Assembly: GCA_910588615.1 (NCBI GenBank)
Contig: CAJUOI010000001.1
Location: 90,318 to 154,317 of the forward strand
Origin: an uncultured Christensenellaceae bacterium
GTDB taxonomy: Bacteria > Bacillota > Clostridia > Christensenellales > Borkfalkiaceae
Direction: 5' to 3'
Length of the DNA stretch: 64,000 bases
Position 1 is the stretch's first letter; each line of letters begins with the position of its first letter. The position numbers and the translations under genes are program-made. Of the stretch, positions 40,119 to 49,148 are shown piece after piece. The notes beneath the pieces were generated by a model. It worked only from the letters and a program-made list of their open reading frames with translations, was not told the DNA's origin and did not search any database.

Positions 40119-41279
40119 ATGAGAAGGTTTTTTACGAGCGAAAGCGTTACGGAAGGGCATCCCGACAAGGTGTGCGACCGTATTGCCGATAAAATATTGG
40201 ATGAGCTGTTAAAGCAGGACGAATATACGCGTTCGGCGGTGGAATGTTGCGCTGCCTACGATACGCTGTTTATCACGGGGGAGGTAACCTCCAAAGCCGT
40301 CGTCGATTACGAAAAGACGGCGCGCGAAGCAATTCGGGAAATCGGTTATAATTTCGGAGGGTTCGCGTACGATAAGTGCGAAATTATTTCCCGCGTGCAC
40401 GGGCAGTCGCCCGACATTGCGCTCGGGGTGGACAGCTCCCTCGAAAACAAGGCGGGGGGCGAAGCGGACGATCTGATCGGCGCGGGCGATCAGGGCATGA
40501 TGTTCGGCTATGCTTGCCACGAAACGGAGGAGCTGATGCCTCTGCCCGTCATGCTTGCTCATAAGCTTGCGCAGCGGCTTGCAAAGGTGCGCAAGGACGG
40601 AACGCTTGCATACCTGCGCCCCGACGGAAAAACGCAGGTTACCGTGGAGTACGAAGGAAACGTTCCCGTGCGCGTTTCTACGATCGTCGTTTCTACGCAG
40701 CACGACGAAAAGGTAACGCAGGAATGTATCGCAAGCGATATTAAAAAACACGTCGTGCAGGAGGTGGTGCCTTCGGATCTGCTCGACGAACATACGGCGT
40801 ATCTCATCAACCCGACGGGACGCTTCGAAATCGGCGGACCGGAGGGGGATTCCGGCTTGACGGGCAGAAAAATCGTCGTCGATACCTACGGAGGCAGATG
40901 CGCGCACGGCGGCGGGTCGTTTTCGGGCAAGGACTGTACCAAGGTGGACAGGAGTGCAACCTATATGGCGCGTTACATTTGCAAAAACGTGGCGGCGGCG
41001 GGACTTGCCGACGTTGTCGAATTACAGGTCGCCTATGCGATCGGCGTGGCGAACCCCGTTTCGGTGTTCGTCGATACCTACGGCACGGGCAAACTCCCCG
41101 ACGACGAAATTGCCGAAATCATCAAAAAGGAATTCGATTTGCGTCCTGCGGCGATCATCCGCACGCTCGGGCTTCGCCGTCCCGTATACGAGCGTACGTC
41201 GGCTTACGGGCATTTCGGCAGAGAGGAGTTTCCTTGGGAAAAGATCGATCGCGTTGAGGATTTAAAGAAATATCTGTAA
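40119..41279 (+). CDS. metK: S-adenosylmethionine synthetase
   Basis: Makes S-adenosylmethionine from methionine and ATP. The 386-residue protein has the hexapeptide-type motif GAGDQGMMFGYACHET at about residue 120. It also has TSESVTEGHPDKVCDRIAD near the start, then the P-loop-like GGGSFSGKDCTKVDRSATYM and the methionine site near FEIGGPEGDSGLTGRK. Length is normal. AAAGGA precedes the ATG. With mtnN and luxS at 13-14 kb it covers the SAM-use and recycling route. Confidence 0.97.
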   Translation: MRRFFTSESVTEGHPDKVCDRIADKILDELLKQDEYTRSAVECCAAYDTLFITGEVTSKAVVDYEKTAREAIREIGYNFGGFAYDKCEIISRVHGQSPDIALGVDSSLENKAGGEADDLIGAGDQGMMFGYACHETEELMPLPVMLAHKLAQRLAKVRKDGTLAYLRPDGKTQVTVEYEGNVPVRVSTIVVSTQHDEKVTQECIASDIKKHVVQEVVPSDLLDEHTAYLINPTGRFEIGGPEGDSGLTGRKIVVDTYGGRCAHGGGSFSGKDCTKVDRSATYMARYICKNVAAAGLADVVELQVAYAIGVANPVSVFVDTYGTGKLPDDEIAEIIKKEFDLRPAAIIRTLGLRRPVYERTSAYGHFGREEFPWEKIDRVEDLKKYL

Positions 41280-41287
41280 CCGTATGC

Positions 41288-41400
41288 CTTGCTCTCCCTG
41301 ATCGCATCAGGGGAGAGGCGGGGGAGGGATAAGCCCGCGAATTACGGACGACAATCCCACCGTCCGCTTTGCGGACACCTCCTTACACAGGGGAGGCCCA
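41288..41400. repeat. Intergenic repeat with three small hairpins
   Basis: Between metK and bioY. It contains CTCCCTGAT with ATCAGGGGAG (41294-41315), GTCCGC TTT GCGGAC (41362-41376) and CCTCC with GGGAGG around TTACACA (41378-41397). This combination is a common dispersed intergenic element of Clostridia. A decayed relative lies at 14537-14572. No gene is visible in it. Confidence 0.55.
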
Positions 41401-41415
41401 AAAGGAGACTTTATT

Positions 41416-42021
41416 ATGGTCGTAGCGGAAAGCGAAACGAAAGGGAAAAAGAAATTTCGGGCGAAGAGTCTTGCAACCGAGCTTGCCTATCTTGCAATCG
41501 GGGTGGCTATCTGCACCGTGTGTGCATGGATCACCATTCCCGTCGGGGTCATTCCCGTAACGATGCAGACGTTTGCGGTTGCCGCCGTGGGCGCGCTGCT
41601 TGGCGCAAAGCGGGGGACGATCGCGGTTGCGGTGTATCTTTTAATGGGATTGATCGGAATTCCCGTTTTTTCGGGCTTCCGCGCGGGCGTGCCCGCATTG
41701 ATGGGTGCAACGGGCGGATATTTGATCGGTTTTGTTTTCGACGTATTCATCGTTGGTCTGTTTTCCAATCTACCCGTCAAGAACAAAATCTTCAAAACCG
41801 CCGTTATGTATGCCGCAATGGTTTTGGGGCTTGCGTTCTGTTACTTTTTCGGCACGCTGTGGTTTATTACGGTGTTTAACCGCGGAAGCGCAAATCCCGT
41901 GGGGATTGCCTCCGCGCTTTCGATGTGCGTGGTTCCGTACCTGTTGCCGGATGCCGCAAAGCTGCTGCTCGCTTCGGTTTTGGGCGTGCGTTTGAGGGGC
42001 TTTATCAAAGTAAGAAAATAA
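41416..42021 (+). CDS. bioY: Biotin transporter BioY
   Basis: The biotin-binding S component of an ECF transporter, or a stand-alone importer. The 201-residue protein has six helices. AWITIPVGVIPVTMQTFAVA and LLGAKRGTIAVAVYLLMGLIGIPVFSGFRAG are the classical BioY segments, including the GxPVF region, and ATGGYLIGF follows. A short basic N-terminus precedes helix 1. AAAAGGAG lies ahead of ATG 41416. No biotin biosynthesis genes are nearby, so biotin is probably imported. Confidence 0.93.
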   Translation: MVVAESETKGKKKFRAKSLATELAYLAIGVAICTVCAWITIPVGVIPVTMQTFAVAAVGALLGAKRGTIAVAVYLLMGLIGIPVFSGFRAGVPALMGATGGYLIGFVFDVFIVGLFSNLPVKNKIFKTAVMYAAMVLGLAFCYFFGTLWFITVFNRGSANPVGIASALSMCVVPYLLPDAAKLLLASVLGVRLRGFIKVRK

Positions 42022-42200
42022 TAAAAAATTCATTCGCTCGGATGGATTTTATCGGATAAGGGATATGAAGAAGAACGAAAGGGAAATGCGAACACGGAAT
42101 CAACTGCGTGTGCAAAGCGAAAATCTTACTTAGTGGAATGCCGTCTTGCAGGACAGCGGCGACGCTCCGTCCGTGAAATATACATTTAACATATAACGAC

Positions 42201-42237
42201 AGCCCGCCCCTTTCATGCGGAAAGGAGCGGGCTCTTT
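42201..42237 (+). terminator. Rho-independent terminator downstream of bioY
   Basis: AGCCCGCCCCTTT and AAAGGAGCGGGCT pair with one mismatch around CATGCGG, followed by CTCTTTTTC. It lies 180 bases after the bioY stop. The 180 bases in between show no gene; they contain no repeat that I recognise. Confidence 0.75.
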
Positions 42238-42252
42238 TTCGTATTAGGTTTC

Positions 42253-43491
42253 TTAAACGATAACCGTAGCGCGTTTTTCTCCGAAGCGGATTTCGCTTGC
42301 GTAAAACGCCTTCAACCCCTTTTCGAGTTCTTCGTAATCGACCTTTGCAAACGTTTCTGCGGCGGAGTGCATGGCGAGCTGAGCGATCCCCAAATCGACG
42401 GAGGGGATACCGAGCTGCCCGAGAGAAATCGCGCCGAGCGTGCTGCCGCTGCGCATATCCGAGCGGTTGTAAAAATTCTGATGCTTCACGCCCGCGCGGT
42501 CGAACAGCGTGCGGACGATTGCCGCCGTCATGCCGTCGGTAGTGTACGCGCCGTTTGCGTGCGCCTTGATTGCTACGCCGCCGCCCATCACCGCGCGGTT
42601 GGTGGGGTCGCACTTTTCGGGACGGTTGGGATGAACGGAATGCGCATTGTCGAGCGAAATCAAAAAGGAATCGGCAGTTAAGCGCAAAAAGTCCTCTCCG
42701 CCGATATTTTGGCAAATCGCGATGCGTTCCAGAGTGCGTTTTAAAAAGTCGCTACCCGCGCCCTGCCGCGTGCGGCTGCCGATTTCCTCGTTGTCGAGGC
42801 ACGCCGCAATGCAAACGCCGTTCGTTTTCTCGCTGCACAGAGCGCGAAGAGAGGAAAACACGCTCGTCAGATTGTCCACGCGGGGCGCGCAGATAAATTC
42901 GCCGTTCGCGCCGCATTCAAAGGGCGCGTCGCACGGCACGGCGTAGATGTCTTTTGCAACCGCGTTGATGCCGAGTTCCTTTTCGCCGAGCGAAAAAAGG
43001 GGCAGCAGATCCGTCTGTTCGTTGGGGGCAAAGCCCTCGTTCGCGGTGCGGTTCATGTGGATCGCAAGCGAAGGGATAACCACGGTATAGTCGGAGGTAT
43101 AGAGATTGCCCGTAAGCGCGCCGTTCTCCTCCGTAACCGTGCGCCCCGCAAGCTTTAAAGGACGGTCGAAAAAGCTGTACCAAAGTCCGCCGCCGTATGT
43201 TTCTACGTTCAAGCGGGTAAAAACGCCCTTCATTTCGGGTTGTTCCTTTAATTTGAGGGCGGGGGAATCGGTATGGCTCGCAACGATTTTAAAGCCGTTT
43301 CCCTTGCCGAGCGTAAAGGCGATAATGCTGCTTCCGTTTCTGGTTACGAAATATTTTCTGCCCGTTTTCAGCTTCCACGCTTCGCTTTCGGAAAGCTCCG
43401 TAAACCCGTTTTTCAACAGCAGTGTGCGGGCGTTTTCCGTGGCGTGGTAGGCGGTGTAAGAGTCGTTTAAAAAGGTTAAAAGTTCTTTCAC
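42253..43491 (-). CDS. M18 family aminopeptidase
   Basis: A 412-residue dinuclear zinc exopeptidase that removes N-terminal amino acids, preferring acidic residues in known members. Metal ligands are seen in KIVASHTDSPALKLK, CAPRVDNLTSVF, CLDNEEIGSRTRQGAGS and the late MHSAAETFAKVDYEEL. HPNRPEKCDPTNRAVMGGGVAIK is typical of the family. GTG 43491 has GAGGAAACC directly ahead. A start at 43545 would include the promoter. Cytoplasmic by lack of signal sequence. Confidence 0.93.
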   Translation of the reverse strand: MKELLTFLNDSYTAYHATENARTLLLKNGFTELSESEAWKLKTGRKYFVTRNGSSIIAFTLGKGNGFKIVASHTDSPALKLKEQPEMKGVFTRLNVETYGGGLWYSFFDRPLKLAGRTVTEENGALTGNLYTSDYTVVIPSLAIHMNRTANEGFAPNEQTDLLPLFSLGEKELGINAVAKDIYAVPCDAPFECGANGEFICAPRVDNLTSVFSSLRALCSEKTNGVCIAACLDNEEIGSRTRQGAGSDFLKRTLERIAICQNIGGEDFLRLTADSFLISLDNAHSVHPNRPEKCDPTNRAVMGGGVAIKAHANGAYTTDGMTAAIVRTLFDRAGVKHQNFYNRSDMRSGSTLGAISLGQLGIPSVDLGIAQLAMHSAAETFAKVDYEELEKGLKAFYASEIRFGEKRATVIV

Positions 43492-43516
43492 GGTTTCCTC
43501 GAAAATGTTTTTTTTA

Positions 43517-43545
43517 ATTATAGCGCGTTTTTTTGAAAAAATCAA
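43517..43545 (-). promoter_or_regulatory. Promoter of the M18 aminopeptidase gene
   Basis: On the minus strand TTGATT (43545-43540) and TATAAT (43522-43517) with a 17-base spacer, back to back with the GH3 promoter. Confidence 0.8.
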
Positions 43546-43558
43546 GGAAATCGACGGG

Positions 43559-43587
43559 TTGACAACGCGTTGCGTTTCGTGTATAAT
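43559..43587 (+). promoter_or_regulatory. Consensus promoter of the GH3-SIMPL-GH13 operon
   Basis: TTGACA 43559-43564, 17-base spacer, TATAAT 43582-43587: a perfect sigma-A consensus. GGAGGA precedes the TTG start at 43626. Confidence 0.9.
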
Positions 43588-43625
43588 ATTTCGAGATATT
43601 CGATTTCCGCATCGGAGGAGCCTAT

Positions 43626-45995
43626 TTGGTAACGTTCAAGCAAAAGCTCGTGAATTTTGCGGCAAAAATTTATTTCAAATTAAAAGGCAGCGGATTAAAA
43701 CAAAAGCAGCTTTCGGGCAGGTTCGGGGGCGAAGTCCGTTCCTCCGAGCTCTTATGCCGCGCCGCGTGCGACGGGGCGGTGCTGTTAAAAAACAACGGCA
43801 CGCTGCCGCTCTCGGGTAAATTCGCGCTTTTCGGCAGAGTGCAGAACGATACCTTCTACAAAGGCTACGGCTCGGGCGGAAACGTACTCGCGCCGTATAG
43901 CGTCAGTATCTTGCAGGGCTTTGAAAATGCGGGCGCGGATTTGTGCGAGGATTTAAAAGCCGCCTATCTCGTCTATTGCAAAAAGCACCCCGCCAAGAAA
44001 GGGGACTGGGGCGATTGGACTTGCTCGCATAAGGAGATGCCGCTGACGGACGAACTCGTCGAGGGCGCGCGTATGCAGACGGATACCGCCGTGATCGTCA
44101 TCGGGCGGGCGTGCGGCGAGGACAGAGATCAGGACTTGGCGGAGGGCAGCTATTATTTAACGTCCGCCGAGCGGGATATGCTCCGACGCGTAACGCGCGC
44201 TTTCCCGAAAACCGCAGTTCTGCTCAATCTCGGCAATCTCATCGACTTTTCCTTTCTGGACGAGTTCGGGATCGGCGCGGCTCTGCTGCTGTGGCAGGGC
44301 GGCATGGAGGCGGGCAACGCGGCGGCAAAGCTCGCGTTGGGCGAGGTTTCGCCCTCGGGCAAGCTTTCGGATACGGCAGCGGCGGACTACGCCGCCTATC
44401 CCTCCTCCCGCAATTACGGAAACGCGAAATATAACGAGTACCGCGAGGATATTTTCGTCGGCTACCGCTATTTTTCCACGTTCGCGCGCGAGGCGGTGCG
44501 TTTTCCCTTTGGATTCGGGTTGAGTTATACGAAGTTCGAAACGGAATTTAGATATACGGGCGGTTCCGTGTTTTGGAGGGTGAAAAACACGGGAGAACGG
44601 CGTGGAAAAGAAGTCGTTCAGGTTTACGTGGAAACGCCGAACGGGGCGAAGCGCGCCTTGGCGGCGTTTACAAAGACGCGGGAGCTTGCGCCCGAAGAAA
44701 GCGATGCGGGCGAGCTGAAAATAGACGAGCGTGCGTTGGCGTATTACGACGCGGCGCGCTCGGCGTTCGTGATCGCCGCAGGCGAGTACCGCGTTTACGC
44801 GGGTACGGACAGCGCGTCGGCAAGGGAAATCGCAAGCTTCGGATCGGAAGAAAAAATCGTAGAGCGATTATCTGAGCGTTGCGCGCCGCAGTTTGCCTTT
44901 CCCGTGCTGCAAAAAGACGGCGTATTTTCAGCTTGTCCCGCACGGACGAAGGATTTAAAGACGGAGATTTTAGCCGCTCTGCCCGCATCCTTTCCGCAGG
45001 GGAAAGAGGGCATGTTGCAAGACGTTGCGGCGGGCAGACTGACGCTCGAAGAGTTTGCGGCGAGTTTGTCGTTGTCCGATTCGGAGGGGCTTGCCCGCGG
45101 GGACTTCTCCATGGATAGCCCGCTCGGAGCGAAGGGTAACGCGGGGGTCATGGGCGGCGTAACGAAATCGCTGCGAGAAAAAGGCGTGCCGCCGATTACC
45201 ATGACGGACGGACCGTCGGGCATTCGTATGGCGGCGGCGTGCTCGCTGTTGCCGTGCGGAACGCTGTTGGCGTGCTCCTTTGATACCGAGCTCATCGAGG
45301 AGGTGTACGCCTGCGTCGGGCGGGAGATGAAGGAGCGCGGCTCGCACGTGCTGCTTGCGCCTGCCGTGAATATCCATCGCGATCCGTTGTGCGGCAGAAA
45401 TTTCGAGTACTTTTCGGAGGATCCGCTTCTGACGGGAAAGATGGGCGCGGCGGTCGTACGGGGGTTGCAGGGCGAGGGCGTTTCCGCCTGCCCGAAGCAC
45501 TTCTGTTGCAACAATCAGGAGTTTAACCGCAATAAAAACGATTCCCGTCTATCCGAGCGCGCGCTGCGCGAAATTTACCTGCGCGGGTTTGAAATCTGCG
45601 TAAAGGAAGCAAAACCAGACTGTATCATGACCTCGTACAATAAAGTGAACGGCGTCTGGGCACACTATCACTACGATCTGTGCCGCGGAGTACTGCGGCA
45701 GGAATGGGGATTCGACGGGGTGATCGTTACCGATTGGTGGATGAGAAAGGCGACAAGTCCCGAGTTTCCAAAGCTGAGAGTCAACGCTTACCGCGTGCGT
45801 TCGGGGGTAAACGTCTTAATGCCGGGCGGCGGGTACGTGGTAAAAAAGTCGGACGGCACGCTGTTGAGGACGGTAGGAAAAGAGGGCGGTTTGACGGTAG
45901 AAGAATTACGGCGAAACGCCGTGGAGGTGCTGCGGTTCGTTATGCGGAGCGCGGCGTTTAAAAAAGACGAGGAGTTTGAAAATGGCGGTAATTAA
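43626..45995 (+). CDS. Glycoside hydrolase family 3, circularly permuted
   Basis: A 789-residue beta-glycosidase with the usual GH3 domain order reversed. The alpha/beta sandwich domain (GH3_C) comes first: AACDGAVLLKNNGTLPLSGKFALFG, then VIVIGRACGEDRDQ and LWQGGMEAGNAAAKLALGEVSPSGKL. An FnIII-like domain follows (FPFGFGLSYTKFETEF; RGKEVVQVYVE). The TIM-barrel domain comes last: MTDGPSGIR, APAVNIHRDPLCGRNFEYFSEDP, ACPKHFCCNNQE, and VIVTDWW with the catalytic nucleophile Asp703. Such permuted enzymes are known from Ruminococcus. There is no signal peptide, so it acts on imported oligosaccharides. The start is TTG 43626 with GGAGGA ahead. Confidence 0.92.
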   Translation: MVTFKQKLVNFAAKIYFKLKGSGLKQKQLSGRFGGEVRSSELLCRAACDGAVLLKNNGTLPLSGKFALFGRVQNDTFYKGYGSGGNVLAPYSVSILQGFENAGADLCEDLKAAYLVYCKKHPAKKGDWGDWTCSHKEMPLTDELVEGARMQTDTAVIVIGRACGEDRDQDLAEGSYYLTSAERDMLRRVTRAFPKTAVLLNLGNLIDFSFLDEFGIGAALLLWQGGMEAGNAAAKLALGEVSPSGKLSDTAAADYAAYPSSRNYGNAKYNEYREDIFVGYRYFSTFAREAVRFPFGFGLSYTKFETEFRYTGGSVFWRVKNTGERRGKEVVQVYVETPNGAKRALAAFTKTRELAPEESDAGELKIDERALAYYDAARSAFVIAAGEYRVYAGTDSASAREIASFGSEEKIVERLSERCAPQFAFPVLQKDGVFSACPARTKDLKTEILAALPASFPQGKEGMLQDVAAGRLTLEEFAASLSLSDSEGLARGDFSMDSPLGAKGNAGVMGGVTKSLREKGVPPITMTDGPSGIRMAAACSLLPCGTLLACSFDTELIEEVYACVGREMKERGSHVLLAPAVNIHRDPLCGRNFEYFSEDPLLTGKMGAAVVRGLQGEGVSACPKHFCCNNQEFNRNKNDSRLSERALREIYLRGFEICVKEAKPDCIMTSYNKVNGVWAHYHYDLCRGVLRQEWGFDGVIVTDWWMRKATSPEFPKLRVNAYRVRSGVNVLMPGGGYVVKKSDGTLLRTVGKEGGLTVEELRRNAVEVLRFVMRSAAFKKDEEFENGGN

Positions 45996-46581
45996 GGTTA
46001 CGGGCAGTGCGGAATGCGCGTTGCCGGTGGATACGGCAACGGTACATTTAACGGTAAAGCGGGTGAGAAAGACGGCGAACGAGGCGTCGAAGGACGTGAA
46101 GGAAGGAGTAGAGAAGCTCGGAAAGCGGCTTGCGGCAAATTCGTTTACGCAGACCTCATTAAAGACGACGTCCTTTTCCGTCGCGCCCGAGTACGAATTT
46201 GCGGACGGGAAGCGGGTTCTTCTGGGCTATGCCTGCCGTTGCCGCATGAAGTGCGAATTTGCGTATACGCCCGAGGCGGTAATCAACGCCGTTTCCGCGA
46301 TGACGGAGGGGGACGGAGAGGAGGAATTCGGGCTCTCTTTCGGTGTAAAGGACGAAAAGGAAGTCAGACGCGCTCTTTTGGCAGAGGCGTGCAAGGACGC
46401 GAAGAGCAAGGCGGAAGCGGTTGCGTCCGCGCTCGGGAAACGGTTGGGCGGCTGTGTGAAAACGGAGGAGTGCGATCCGTCGGGCGGGGCGTACGCCGCG
46501 CGTTGCCTGAGCGCAAACGCAGTCGGCGCGGAGGACGCAAGGATCTGCATTTCCGTATTTACGGAGTGGGAGACCTTATAA
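45982..46581 (+). CDS. SIMPL domain protein (DUF541)
   Basis: A 199-residue protein with the SIMPL/DUF541 pattern: IKVTGSAECALPVDTATVHLTVKR at the start, YEFADGKRVLLGYACRCRMKCEF in the middle, and KDAKSKAEAVASALGKRLGG with a Lys-Ala-rich helix near the end. SIMPL proteins (BP26-like) form membrane-associated or periplasmic oligomers in other bacteria. Here no signal peptide is seen, so it is probably cytoplasmic. ATG 45982 lies seven bases after GAGGAG, inside the end of the GH3 gene. Its role in the glycosidase operon is unknown. Confidence 0.85.
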   Translation: MAVIKVTGSAECALPVDTATVHLTVKRVRKTANEASKDVKEGVEKLGKRLAANSFTQTSLKTTSFSVAPEYEFADGKRVLLGYACRCRMKCEFAYTPEAVINAVSAMTEGDGEEEFGLSFGVKDEKEVRRALLAEACKDAKSKAEAVASALGKRLGGCVKTEECDPSGGAYAARCLSANAVGAEDARICISVFTEWETL

Positions 46582-47894
46582 TGTGGTTTGACGAGGGTGC
46601 GTTTTATCAGATCTATCCGCTCGGCTTTTGCGGCGCGGAACGGGAAAACGATTTCGGCGAAATCAGGCACCGTCTGGGGCTGATCGAGGCGGAAATTCCG
46701 CGGCTTAAAGAGCTTGGCGTCAAGGCGGTTATGTTCAATCCGCTGTTCGAAAGCGAACGGCACGGCTACGACACGATTGATTTTTTCAAGGTCGATCGCC
46801 GATTGGGGACGAACGAGGAGCTGAAAAATCTCGTTGCGGCGTTTCATGCGGCGGGAATCCGCGTCGTTCTCGACGGGGTGTTCCACCATACGGGACGCGC
46901 GTTCGCGCCCTTCCGCGAGGTGCTTCAAAAGCGCGAGGATACGGATTACCGTTTTTGGTTCAATATCGATTTTTACGCCGATTCACCCTATCACGACGGG
47001 CTGAACTACGACAATTGGGAGGGGCACGCCGAGCTCGTAAGGCTGCGCCTCGAAAACTGCGATTTGCAGAACTATCTCATGGATGCGGTGCGCTATTGGA
47101 TTCGTGAGTTCGGTATCGACGGGCTTCGTTTGGACGTTTCCTATTCGCTGCCCGTGTGGTTTCTGGAAATGCTTCGCCGTACGGTAAGGGAGCTGAAAGA
47201 GGACTTTTTTCTCGTGGGGGAGGTCATCCATATCGGCAATTCCATGGAAAGGATCTCGCCCGAGCGGCTGAATTCCGTTACAAACTACGAGTGCTACAAG
47301 GGATTGGTGTCGGCGTTCAACTGCGATAACCTCTTCGAAATCGAGCATTCGCTCACGCGCCTGTTTTCCAACCAGCCGTGGTCGCTGTACACGGGCAAAA
47401 ATTTGCTGTCCTTTGCGGACAACCACGACGTGCCGCGCGTCGCCACGGCGCTGCGGGACGGGCGGAAGATGCTTGCCCTGTATACCGTTCTCTTTACGAT
47501 GCCGGGGATTCCCTGCTTGTATTACGGTTCGGAGTACGGCGCACGGGGGGACAAGGGGGACGCGGACGTTCACCTGCGTCCCGCGATGAGCGAGATCGAC
47601 AGGAGTGCGAATCCCGAGTTGTACGAACGGTTGAAAAAGCTGTATCGTATTCGGGGCGAACACCGTGCGCTGGCGTACGGCTGCTACGAAAAGCGGACGC
47701 TGCAAAATAAATTCTTCTGCTTCCGCCGCGAGGGCTGTGGCGAAACGCTGTTCACGGCGGCGAATATCGGTGAGAGCGATTGCACGGTGTACGCCGACGG
47801 CGGCGAGGGCGTGGATTTACTGACGGGCGAGAGCTACGCGCTCGGCGAAATACGTTTAAAGCCGTTCGAGGCGAAAATAATTTTAAAGACGTAA
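46581..47894 (+). CDS. GH13 alpha-amylase family enzyme
   Basis: A 437-residue cytoplasmic alpha-glucan hydrolase or transferase. The conserved GH13 regions are VVLDGVFHHTG (region I), GLRLDVS with the nucleophile Asp185 (II), LVGEVIH with the acid/base Glu214 (III) and FADNHDVPR with Asp283 (IV). YQIYPLGF at the start and GIPCLYYGSEYG near residue 310 are typical of cyclomaltodextrinase, neopullulanase and related enzymes. The start TAATG overlaps the SIMPL stop. Substrate could be maltooligosaccharides. Part of the GH3-SIMPL-GH13 operon. Confidence 0.92.
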   Translation: MWFDEGAFYQIYPLGFCGAERENDFGEIRHRLGLIEAEIPRLKELGVKAVMFNPLFESERHGYDTIDFFKVDRRLGTNEELKNLVAAFHAAGIRVVLDGVFHHTGRAFAPFREVLQKREDTDYRFWFNIDFYADSPYHDGLNYDNWEGHAELVRLRLENCDLQNYLMDAVRYWIREFGIDGLRLDVSYSLPVWFLEMLRRTVRELKEDFFLVGEVIHIGNSMERISPERLNSVTNYECYKGLVSAFNCDNLFEIEHSLTRLFSNQPWSLYTGKNLLSFADNHDVPRVATALRDGRKMLALYTVLFTMPGIPCLYYGSEYGARGDKGDADVHLRPAMSEIDRSANPELYERLKKLYRIRGEHRALAYGCYEKRTLQNKFFCFRREGCGETLFTAANIGESDCTVYADGGEGVDLLTGESYALGEIRLKPFEAKIILKT

Positions 47895-47898
47895 TAAA

Positions 47899-47930
47899 AA
47901 AGGCTTCCTCTGCGGGAAGCCTTTGATTTT
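47899..47930. terminator. Rho-independent terminator
   Basis: AAAGGCTTCC and GGGAAGCCTTT pair around TCTGC between the GH13 gene (+) and the convergent GNAT-like gene (-). Confidence 0.85.
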
Positions 47931-47934
47931 GTTT

Positions 47935-49059
47935 TTATTGAATTTCCTTGACGTACGCACGGCGTTTTTTATGCTGCACGGGGTTGAAATTTTTCCACTG
48001 GTTTATAATGTTATAGTTATAGTCGAGCATCAAATTGGTTTCGGCGTATTTTGCCGTGCTGTATTTCAGCCGTTCCGCCATTTTGGCGAAGAGTGCGTGG
48101 CTGACGCCCTTCATGCGGTATTCCGGAAGCACGCCGATGAGCGCCAGATCGATGGAATCCGGTTTTTTAATGGCGTGCAGCACTTTAAAGAGGGTGCAAA
48201 GGGTCAGCCGCCCGCCCGATTTTTGCAACGCTTTGCCGAAGCCGGGGAACGCCAGACCGAAACAGATGGGTTTTTCGTTCTTGTCGAGAATGACGGCGAC
48301 GTAGTTGAGATTGATCACCAATCCGAAATCCTTCATGATAGATTTTTTCATCTTTTCGGTGAAGGGGACGGAACCGTAAATGTGCGCGTACGTTTCGTCG
48401 ATAATATGAAAGAAATCGTTGGCGTACTTTTTCAGGAAATCCTTGGTGTTTTTCGCTTCTCCGAAGTGCAGTCCGAAGCGCTCCATAGATTTTTGACTGA
48501 CGCGTTTTACTTTTTCGAGATACTCGTCGTTGGGTGCGGTAATGCGGCACTCGAGCCAATCGACGTCCTTTTGAAAGCCGTAGTTTTCAATCAGTTTCTG
48601 ATAATATTCGTAATTGTACTGTTCCTCGAAGGTGTTCAACTGGTCGAAGCCTTCGATAAGCAACCCTTCGCGCTCCATGTCCGAATAGCCGAGGGGACCG
48701 ACGATCTCCTTCATTCCCTTTTCCTTCGCCCATTGTTCCACGGCGTCGAAGAGGGCGTTTGCGACCTCCTGATCGTCGATGCAGTCGAAGCGGGTAAAGC
48801 GCACGCGCTGCTGTTTCCATTTTTCGTTGCTCGCTTTTTGCAGGATTCCCGAAATTCTTCCGACGACTTTTCCGTCGCGATAGGCAAGATAGAATACCGA
48901 TTCCGCCTGATCGCAGTAGTCGTGATTATTTCCGAACAGCTTTTTTTCGTTTCCGTAGAGAGGGGGGATGAAATAAGGATTATCTTTATACAGATTTAAA
49001 CCGAAGTTTAAAAACTGCTTTTTCTGCTTCCTCGTTTTTACTTCCTGTATCACTACCAT
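47935..49059 (-). CDS. GNAT-like acyltransferase family protein
   Basis: A 374-residue soluble protein. A GNAT-like N-terminal half (QFLNFGLNLYKDNPYFIPPL, then VFYLAYRDGKVVGRISGI, then GMKEIVGPLGYSDMEREGLL) is followed by a second GNAT-like half (VAVILDKNEKPICFGLAFPG; ALIGVLPEYRMKGVSHALFAKM, the acetyl-CoA loop with an RMKGVS variant of QxxGxG/A). The KKPFIPPLYxNE-like opening occurs in a group of bacterial N-acyltransferases of unknown substrate. An AT-rich leader precedes the ATG. It stands alone on the minus strand. Confidence 0.72.
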   Translation of the reverse strand: MVVIQEVKTRKQKKQFLNFGLNLYKDNPYFIPPLYGNEKKLFGNNHDYCDQAESVFYLAYRDGKVVGRISGILQKASNEKWKQQRVRFTRFDCIDDQEVANALFDAVEQWAKEKGMKEIVGPLGYSDMEREGLLIEGFDQLNTFEEQYNYEYYQKLIENYGFQKDVDWLECRITAPNDEYLEKVKRVSQKSMERFGLHFGEAKNTKDFLKKYANDFFHIIDETYAHIYGSVPFTEKMKKSIMKDFGLVINLNYVAVILDKNEKPICFGLAFPGFGKALQKSGGRLTLCTLFKVLHAIKKPDSIDLALIGVLPEYRMKGVSHALFAKMAERLKYSTAKYAETNLMLDYNYNIINQWKNFNPVQHKKRRAYVKEIQ

Positions 49060-49148
49060 TGAATTATTTTCTCCGTATCGTTAAGCGCATACCGATAGAG
49101 CTACGGCATTTTTGCGTAGTTTCATTATACGGTGTTTTTTCGGGAATG

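Noticed and set aside
40119..41279. SAM riboswitch in front of metK
   Set aside because: Only 27 bases between the -10 box and the start codon, too short for any SAM aptamer.
46014..46580. Upstream extension of the GH13 protein inside the SIMPL gene
   Set aside because: Arg/Gly-rich shadow of the SIMPL gene; ATG 46581 gives the normal GH13 start.
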